A DNA stretch of 64,000 bases from the NCBI GenBank assembly GCA_016711505.1, contig JADJSV010000018.1:124001-188000 (forward strand), in the 5' to 3' direction. Of this stretch, positions 59,090-64,000 are shown in pieces (position 1 is the first letter of the stretch; every line of letters starts with the position of its first letter). The position numbers were made by a program, and so were the translations under genes. The stretch comes from Bacteroidota bacterium. GTDB taxonomy: Bacteria; Bacteroidota; Bacteroidia; AKYH767-A; 2013-40CM-41-45. Under the pieces are notes generated by a model that saw only the letters and a list, made by a program, of their open reading frames with translations, had not been told where the DNA came from and ran no database searches.

Positions 59090-59347
59090 CAGGCCCGTTA
59101 GGGCCGTACTTTCGGTAATACTAGACTACACGAGACCGTCAAGCCCCTTTAGGGGCGCACTCTTTAAACACAATGCATGTGTCCATTAATTCAACTGCAT
59201 AAAAGTTCCAATATATAGTGATTGCATTCGGCTTATTACAAATTGTGTTTTTGTTGTCGAAAAAAGCTGTGTGCTTAAAGAGTACGCCCCAAAGGGGCTA
59301 TCTTGTATTGTCCTAAAGTTAACAAAAGTATGGCCCTAACGGGCCTG
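59090..59347. repeat. 258-bp imperfect palindromic element
   Basis: The ends are caggcccgttagggcc (59090) and ggccctaacgggcctg (ends 59347), inverted repeats of 16 bp and perfect. Inside, aagccccttt-aggggcgcactctttaaacac near 59141-59170 pairs with a counterpart near 59272-59300 (gtgtgcttaaagagtacgccccaaaggggct). It carries no open frame, so it looks like a non-autonomous miniature element or a REP-type structure. It occupies most of the 422-bp gap 58966-59387. Confidence 0.85.
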
Positions 59348-59387
59348 ATAATCAATTATGAAAAGTAATGTATCAAAACTGAAATTT

Positions 59388-60620
59388 TCATACAATGTTA
59401 TTTATCTTTGTGGAGATTGCTTTCTTGTCACTGTCTGTTTTAGCTAATACTAATGCAGCTTCAAAGTTTTGTTTAGCTTTATTATTGTCAATACCAGTAT
59501 AGAGCTCGCCAAGTAAGACATAGTAAAAGTGATTATCTGTAAGCTTTAATTTTTCAGCTTCAATGATCGCTGCATTTTTCCCATTAGCCATAGACAAAGC
59601 AAAGGTTCTGTTCAACGCAGCCATTGGTGAATATTCAATTTGCAAAAGCTGATTGTATAACTGCAAAATATTTTCCCATTTATTTTTAGAGTCGTCTTTG
59701 ATCGTATGCCAATATGCAATTGCTGCTTCTGTATGATATTTTGAAATTTTATTTCCCTGCGCTGCCTGATTCAGAAAATACTCGCCTTTCTCGATCAGAT
59801 CTTTATTCCATAATGCTGAATCCTGATCATTATAAAGAACCAGTTCTCCATTGTCGTCAGTGCGAGCTTCAAATCGCGATGCATGAAAACACATAAGAGA
59901 TAATAAGGCATTTACAGGAGGCTTATTAGTAGCGTTGTTTTCGACCAGCATATAACAAAGCCGAATAGCTTCAAGACATAGGTCTTTCCGCAACGTTTTA
60001 TTCTGACTTGTTGAATAATAGCCTTCGCTGAATAGTAAATACAAAGTTGTCAAAACAACATCCAGCCGAACGTTGATCTCCTGCATTCCCGGCAATTCAA
60101 TTTTAACTTTTTCTGTCCTCAGTTTTTCTTTTGCCCTTAAAAGTCTTTTATTTATTGTCTCTTTATTAGAAAGAAAAGCATCTGCAATCTCATCAATTCC
60201 AAAACCACACAGGATTCGCAATGACAATCCTATCTGTGACTCCACCGAAATTGCAGGATTGCAGATTGCAAACATCATTTGCAACTGACTGTCATTGATA
60301 TTGGATTCTGAAAGATCCAGTTCGATCTCCTGATTAGTAGCTAAGTTTATTTTTATTTCAGGTGCAATTTTATTTTCAAAAAGTTTCGCACGCTGTAAAT
60401 GATTTTTGGCTTTGTTCTTAGCAACATTGTACAGCCATGCAGTCGGATTCGGTGGGATGCCTTTCAAGCCCCATGTTTCAGTAGCAGTGAGAAAAGTATC
60501 GCCTGCAATGTCTTCAGCAATTTCAATCTGATCGAATCCGAATAATTTACTTAGCACAGAAACAATTTTACTGTATTCTGTTCTGAATAAATGCGGGATC
60601 AATTCTTGCTCATTGTTCAT
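59388..60620 (-). CDS. ECF42-type RNA polymerase sigma factor (DUF6596)
   Basis: 410 residues. Sigma region 2 covers about 10-75 (KIVSVLSKLFGFDQIEIAEDIAGDTFLTATETW, PTAWLYNVAKNKAKNHL), and region 4 about 130-165 (ICNPAISVESQIGLSLRILCGFGIDEIADAFLSNKETINKRLLRAKEKL). A helical C-terminal extension of about 230 residues with TPR-like character follows (LLFSEGYYST, FALSMANGKNAAIIEAEK). That extension is the mark of ECF42-type factors, which usually have a DGPF/YCII gene next to them and lack an anti-sigma partner. The partner gene is 58 nt upstream on the same strand, with a terminator between. Regulon unknown. Confidence 0.85.
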   Translation of the reverse strand: MNNEQELIPHLFRTEYSKIVSVLSKLFGFDQIEIAEDIAGDTFLTATETWGLKGIPPNPTAWLYNVAKNKAKNHLQRAKLFENKIAPEIKINLATNQEIELDLSESNINDSQLQMMFAICNPAISVESQIGLSLRILCGFGIDEIADAFLSNKETINKRLLRAKEKLRTEKVKIELPGMQEINVRLDVVLTTLYLLFSEGYYSTSQNKTLRKDLCLEAIRLCYMLVENNATNKPPVNALLSLMCFHASRFEARTDDNGELVLYNDQDSALWNKDLIEKGEYFLNQAAQGNKISKYHTEAAIAYWHTIKDDSKNKWENILQLYNQLLQIEYSPMAALNRTFALSMANGKNAAIIEAEKLKLTDNHFYYVLLGELYTGIDNNKAKQNFEAALVLAKTDSDKKAISTKINNIV

Positions 60621-60636
60621 GACTAAAATAAATTAG

Positions 60637-60664
60637 AAAAGCTCCCGGATTAATGGGAGCTTTT
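60637..60664 (-). terminator. Hairpin between the YCII gene and the sigma factor
   Basis: 10-bp stem (aaaagctccc 60637-60646; gggagctttt 60655-60664), 8-nt loop. On the minus strand the stem ends in a T-run, so it should terminate most transcripts after the YCII gene. It lets only some reading through into the sigma factor, so the two would be partly uncoupled. Confidence 0.75.
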
Positions 60665-60678
60665 CGAAAGCGGAAAAT

Positions 60679-61017
60679 TTATTCCATTGAAACAATTGGG
60701 CGCACTTCAACATTGCCGCCGCCTTGAAGGATCGGACAACCTTTTGAAATTTCAGCTGCTTCATCAATTGTTTCAGCTTTGATGATAATGTAACCACCAA
60801 TAGTTTCTTTGATCTCTACATATGGACCATTCGTAACTACATTTTTTGGCTTGACAACTTTGCCTTCTGTTCCCAGACGATTTCCTGAACTTGCCAGTTT
60901 GTTTTGAGCTGCAATTCCGCCCATCCAGTCTTGCCATAGTTTCATTCTCTCCTGCATTTGAGCGGGCGATGGCTGATCATCTTTTGTCATTCTGAAAATT
61001 AATACAAATTCTTTCAT
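60679..61017 (-). CDS. YCII/DGPF-family protein
   Basis: 112 residues, cytosolic. It has the YCII-type ferredoxin-like pattern: FVLIFRMTKDDQPSPAQMQERMKLWQDWMGGIAAQNKL, SSGNRLG, DGPF-like NGPYVEIKETIGGYIIIKAETIDEAAEISKGCPIL. The NGPY replaces the DGPF of the family name. ECF42 clusters normally carry such a protein, of unproven biochemical activity (perhaps small-molecule binding or isomerisation), thought to respond to the sigma factor. Confidence 0.8.
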   Translation of the reverse strand: MKEFVLIFRMTKDDQPSPAQMQERMKLWQDWMGGIAAQNKLASSGNRLGTEGKVVKPKNVVTNGPYVEIKETIGGYIIIKAETIDEAAEISKGCPILQGGGNVEVRPIVSME

Positions 61018-61115
61018 CTTTTTGTTTTTTTAGAAATTAATGGATGTATGTTTTATACACCAATGACAAATGAGATTAATGAAATTGGACACGGAACAAA
61101 AAATATTTTTTGAAA

Positions 61116-61721
61116 TTATTTTCCGAAAGCATTGGTAGTTAAAAAAGATGTAATTCCGAAGACAAGCCCGATAATTGTTCCTGAAATGACTTCTTTCATA
61201 GTATGTCGTTTAAGTTCCAGTCTGGACCAGGCAATTGCCACTACAAAAAAACCGAATAAAATGGCCAATTCGGAATGGATAGGAAGAATAAGAAATACCA
61301 GGAATACATTGTAGGCAACATGCATTGAACTTTTTATGTAAACATTCACTAATTGTGCTGTTACCAAAAGCAGGAATGCATAAACAGTGTTGAAGCGCAT
61401 CGATCTTGACTGATCAGTGAAATATAAAAGTGCTATTACTAAGATTAAAAGCAGAACAGCTGTCCGGTACCATTTCTGACGTTGCATCTGATTTGAAACA
61501 TCCAGATTAGTGTAATCGCCACGTTTGGTACCTCTGTATGTTTTTACCGCCATGGGAATAAACATTCCTCCTATAACGATACCGGAGGTCCAGATTGCTT
61601 TATAAAGTTCTTCATATGCGAACAGAACATAAAGAAGAAAAGCAGGAAGTGTTACAAACGGATGTCCAAGGATGGAAATGAACTGAGCAATTTTCTGACG
61701 CATAAACGATAAGTCGTGCAA
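61116..61721 (-). CDS. PAP2-like integral membrane protein
   Basis: 201 residues with about five to six hydrophobic helices. Two partial PAP2 motifs are visible: KSSMHVAYNVFL (a K-x-x-x-H signature) and AWSRLELKRHTMKEVISGTIIG (the SR-x5-H motif). The full KxxxxxxRP sequence is not clearly present, so it may be a PAP2-fold relative more than a proven phosphatase. If active it would dephosphorylate a lipid phosphate at the membrane. Confidence 0.6.
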   Translation of the reverse strand: MHDLSFMRQKIAQFISILGHPFVTLPAFLLYVLFAYEELYKAIWTSGIVIGGMFIPMAVKTYRGTKRGDYTNLDVSNQMQRQKWYRTAVLLLILVIALLYFTDQSRSMRFNTVYAFLLLVTAQLVNVYIKSSMHVAYNVFLVFLILPIHSELAILFGFFVVAIAWSRLELKRHTMKEVISGTIIGLVFGITSFLTTNAFGK

Positions 61722-61757
61722 ATAAGAATGACTTGTTAAATGTAAAAATAAAATTGT

Positions 61758-63432
61758 TCACTTAACTATTGCCGGAATTAAATAATCAGCCATGATCTTG
61801 TCTGTTTGCTGATGTGCATAAGGCGTATTGAATGCTGTTGATGTGATCACAATTACAATTGGTTCATCTTTGAAGATGAAGATCTTGTTTCCTCCATTTC
61901 CACTGGAATAGGAAACTTCATAGTTTTTATTTTTTGCGCGATAGGTCTTAATCCAGAAAAGATAGCCGTAAAACTCATTATCAATTGCAGGAATAGCAAG
62001 TTGTGTTTCCGGAATTGTCATTTGTCTTGAAAGAGATTTTTCTACCCAATCGGAATTCATGATTTCCTTGCCTTTCCATTTTCCTTTACTTACATATAAC
62101 TGACCAAACTTTGCATAGTCAAGCGACGACATTTTCAATCCACCGGCTGTATTGGCAACTTTTTGTGGAGTGTATTGCCATTCATAATTAGTTATTCCTA
62201 AAGGCTTGAATAATTTCTCAGCGGAATATTTTTCCAGTCCACCGGGAAGGGATTTATCCAGCACATCGCCAAGTATAACAACACCTGCAGTGAAATAGTC
62301 CCAGTCTTTACCTGAAACTTTTGATTTATCCATTGGTAAATTCAATGTAAATTCAACCCAGTTATCTGTTGGATACATATTCTCTTCATTACCCGGCGAA
62401 CTTTCATTCATATCAGAACCTTCAAAACCAGAGCTCATAGTAAGCAGGTTCTTCAAAGTAATGCTGTCTTTTTTTCTGAGTGTAGTTTTTGAAATTTTTC
62501 AGGTTATAAAATTCACGAAGAGTTTGATTTTCACCTTTAATATAGCCTTCCTTTATAGCAATTCCCATAATAGCCGAACAAAACGATTTGCCGACTGAAC
62601 GGGTATCGTGAACAGAATCTCTGGTAGCACCATTGAAATATTCTTCAATTAAAAGCTCTCCATTTTTTATCACGACAATACTTGTAATGTTTTTAAATTT
62701 CTTTTCGGCAATTTTGCGGTTAAGATTTTCTATTAATAATTGGTCGTAGGGTGCAGTTGAGATTTTCCAGTCATCACTTTTATAGATCGACTGAATAGTA
62801 ATCAGATTTTTATCAATAATTTTTTCAGGAATATTGATAGTTAATGAACCTTTGGCTATAACATCTCCTATAATAACAGAATCAAGCTTTATATATGGCC
62901 GGATTTCAATAGTAAGATTATGTTGTCCGACAGACAAAGCATCTTCTCCACCACGCATCATAAACCTGTTCCATAGGAACCTTCCCCATGAATCTTCATT
63001 GGTTGAACTTATGAGAGGCACACGGAAAACCGTCCGCGTGTTTTTACTTTCTGCACTTCCGGCACCCGGATTCAGATTTTCCTGATAAATTATTTTATTG
63101 TTGATGTAAAAAGTAAAATTGTAGTTTCCATTTGATGTGAGTTCTTTTACATTTGAAGTTGGAGAAAGACGATGTAAATAATTTGTCAAAGAATTTTCCA
63201 TGAAGACCCGGATATTCAAATCTGAATTTTCTTTTAATTCATAGACTGACAGAAAATCCTTTTCTGAAAACCTTTCGATGGCAATTGGTTTCTCCATATA
63301 GGCGATCTTGCCAATATTATTTCGATGTACAGGGTAGGTGATGCTATCGCTTTTCACAATTGTCGGTGATTGTGAATATGAAATATGTGAAATGAAAAAC
63401 AGTATAATTGTTGTTATAAGCTCTTTTCTCAT
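61758..63432 (-). CDS. Secreted serine hydrolase (class C beta-lactamase-like), one A7 frame break
   Basis: The full product of about 557 residues starts with a signal peptide (TTIILFFISHISYSQ), a region of about 210 residues that I do not recognise (GQHNLTIEIRPY, jelly-roll-like), then the serine-hydrolase domain. That domain has SVGK at 279-282 (Ser-x-x-Lys nucleophile motif), DYFTAGVVILGDVL (helix with the Tyr) and SSGNGGNKIFIFKDEPIVIVITS near the end, a Lys/His-Thr-Gly-like strand. The frame shifts at a run of seven A on the coding strand (62469-62475 on the plus strand). Rejoining there gives TQKKDSITLKNLLTMSSG. A TATATTTG -7 box lies at 63476-63483 on the minus strand. Probably a periplasmic or secreted hydrolase of unknown substrate. 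Confidence 0.75.
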
Positions 63433-63556
63433 AAATGAAAGTAATATTAAATCTGAAACTCTTTATTAAGTATTTCAAATATATTCAAATGACCTGCGGA
63501 TTACACTTAAGGAAAAGTTAAGAATATGGCCAAGGTCTTTTTTAATGCACCAACCA

Positions 63557-64000
63557 TTAAAAAAGATAATCTCCTGATTTGGAGATTGAATATTTCAATT
63601 CACTTTTTTCAGCCTCAAGTTTATAAAAGCCTGTTTTTAAGTTTGACCAGAATTTAATCAAGCTGCTATTGTTTTTGTATTTCGTGGAAAAAGCATTGAA
63701 ATTTTGATCAGTCATTTTAAATGGGAAAAGGTAAACCGGAATTTTTGATTGGCCGTTTTGTCTGGCAGAAATTGCATATAAGTAGATCTCTTTGATCTTA
63801 TCATCGGTCATAGGCATACAACCAATAGTTACACAAGAACCGTGAATGAAAATATCGCCGCCAAGATCACTTGCCGTACTTTTTCTTTTATCTGACTGGT
63901 TTGGATAGCTTACTCCAAGCGATAAATAGAAATTACTTGTCGGATTAAATCTGTCAATATAATAAAACCCTTCCGGCACCTGATTGTCACCTTGCTTGCG
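63557..64000 (-). CDS. L,D-transpeptidase family (YafK-like), 5' part beyond window
   Basis: Only the last 147 or so codons are in the window. The frame is open to the right edge (codons for RKQGDNQ before the GTG at 63979), so the start lies outside. Visible motifs: VPEGFYYIDRFNPTSNFYLSLGVSYPN, then GGDIFIHGSCVTIGCMPMTDDKIKEIY. The HGSC and IGC blocks match the YafK/YkuD catalytic site (His and Cys). Such enzymes crosslink or trim peptidoglycan in the periplasm. Confidence 0.8.
   Translation of the reverse strand, partial: RKQGDNQVPEGFYYIDRFNPTSNFYLSLGVSYPNQSDKRKSTASDLGGDIFIHGSCVTIGCMPMTDDKIKEIYLYAISARQNGQSKIPVYLFPFKMTDQNFNAFSTKYKNNSSLIKFWSNLKTGFYKLEAEKSELKYSISKSGDYLF

Noticed and set aside
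1..64000. rRNA, tRNA, CRISPR or integrase-linked mobile island
   Set aside because: I looked for tRNA T-loops, rRNA stretches, repeat-spacer arrays and transposase or integrase motifs and saw none that hold up.

Overview
The window comes from a Bacteroidota genome. The coding DNA is AT-rich. Nine secreted proteins end in a type A type-IX-secretion (T9SS) sorting domain, recognisable from a YPNP-like start, a G-[VI]-Y turn and a short basic tail. Signal peptides often end in a Gln-rich 'xxQ' cleavage site. Several promoters match the Bacteroidota sigma-A form (TTTG, a 17-23 nt spacer, then TAnnTTTG), and Shine-Dalgarno sequences are largely absent. No rRNA, tRNA, CRISPR array, transposase or phage module was seen, and none of the T9SS machinery genes is present. 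I cannot place it below phylum.

Layout. 1-8 kb: a barrel protein, two TonB-domain proteins, a two-component system (sensor kinase and OmpR-type regulator, each with one frame break), an S41 protease, a lipoprotein and a T9SS protein. 8-20 kb: mostly secreted T9SS proteins (LamG/Ig-like, beta-propeller, FG-GAP), with DUF523, YdeI-like, single-domain response regulator, GldM-C-like and SRPBCC genes between them. 20-24 kb: a barrel protein, a broken esterase lipoprotein, and a divergent sulfur-handling pair of units (thioredoxin plus MBL-rhodanese persulfide dioxygenase on one strand, a YeiH-type transporter on the other). 24-26 kb: a dense palindromic repeat array, a Uma2-like gene, microsatellites and sixA. 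26.5-43 kb: three very large surface proteins in one direction, two of them with SprB repeats. 43-50 kb: a diheme cytochrome c, a helical protein and a further large T9SS protein with cohesin-like and dockerin-like parts, followed by three tandem terminator hairpins. 50-55 kb: PfkB kinase, methyltransferase, alpha/beta hydrolase and a GH18 chitinase with a T9SS tail. 55-57.7 kb: a patch of tandem barrel paralogues and gene remnants. 57.7-64 kb: SRPBCC, MtfA peptidase, ECF42-type sigma factor with its YCII/DGPF partner, PAP2 membrane protein, serine hydrolase and a partial L,D-transpeptidase.

Two themes cut across the window. First, at least twenty reading-frame breaks split otherwise recognisable genes, many in homopolymers, and in several cases one inserted or deleted base restores the full protein. 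I read most of these as sequence errors, so genes are annotated here at restored length with the break noted. Second, intergenic DNA carries several families of palindromic repeats: a 'cactaag...cttagtg' family with at least five copies, a 'gcagatct' family, a 258-bp palindrome with 'ggccctaacgggcc' ends, and a perfect 27-bp inverted repeat between the sulfur genes. These and the SprB-repeat locus are the most unusual material here. I did not find a convincing new multi-gene system.
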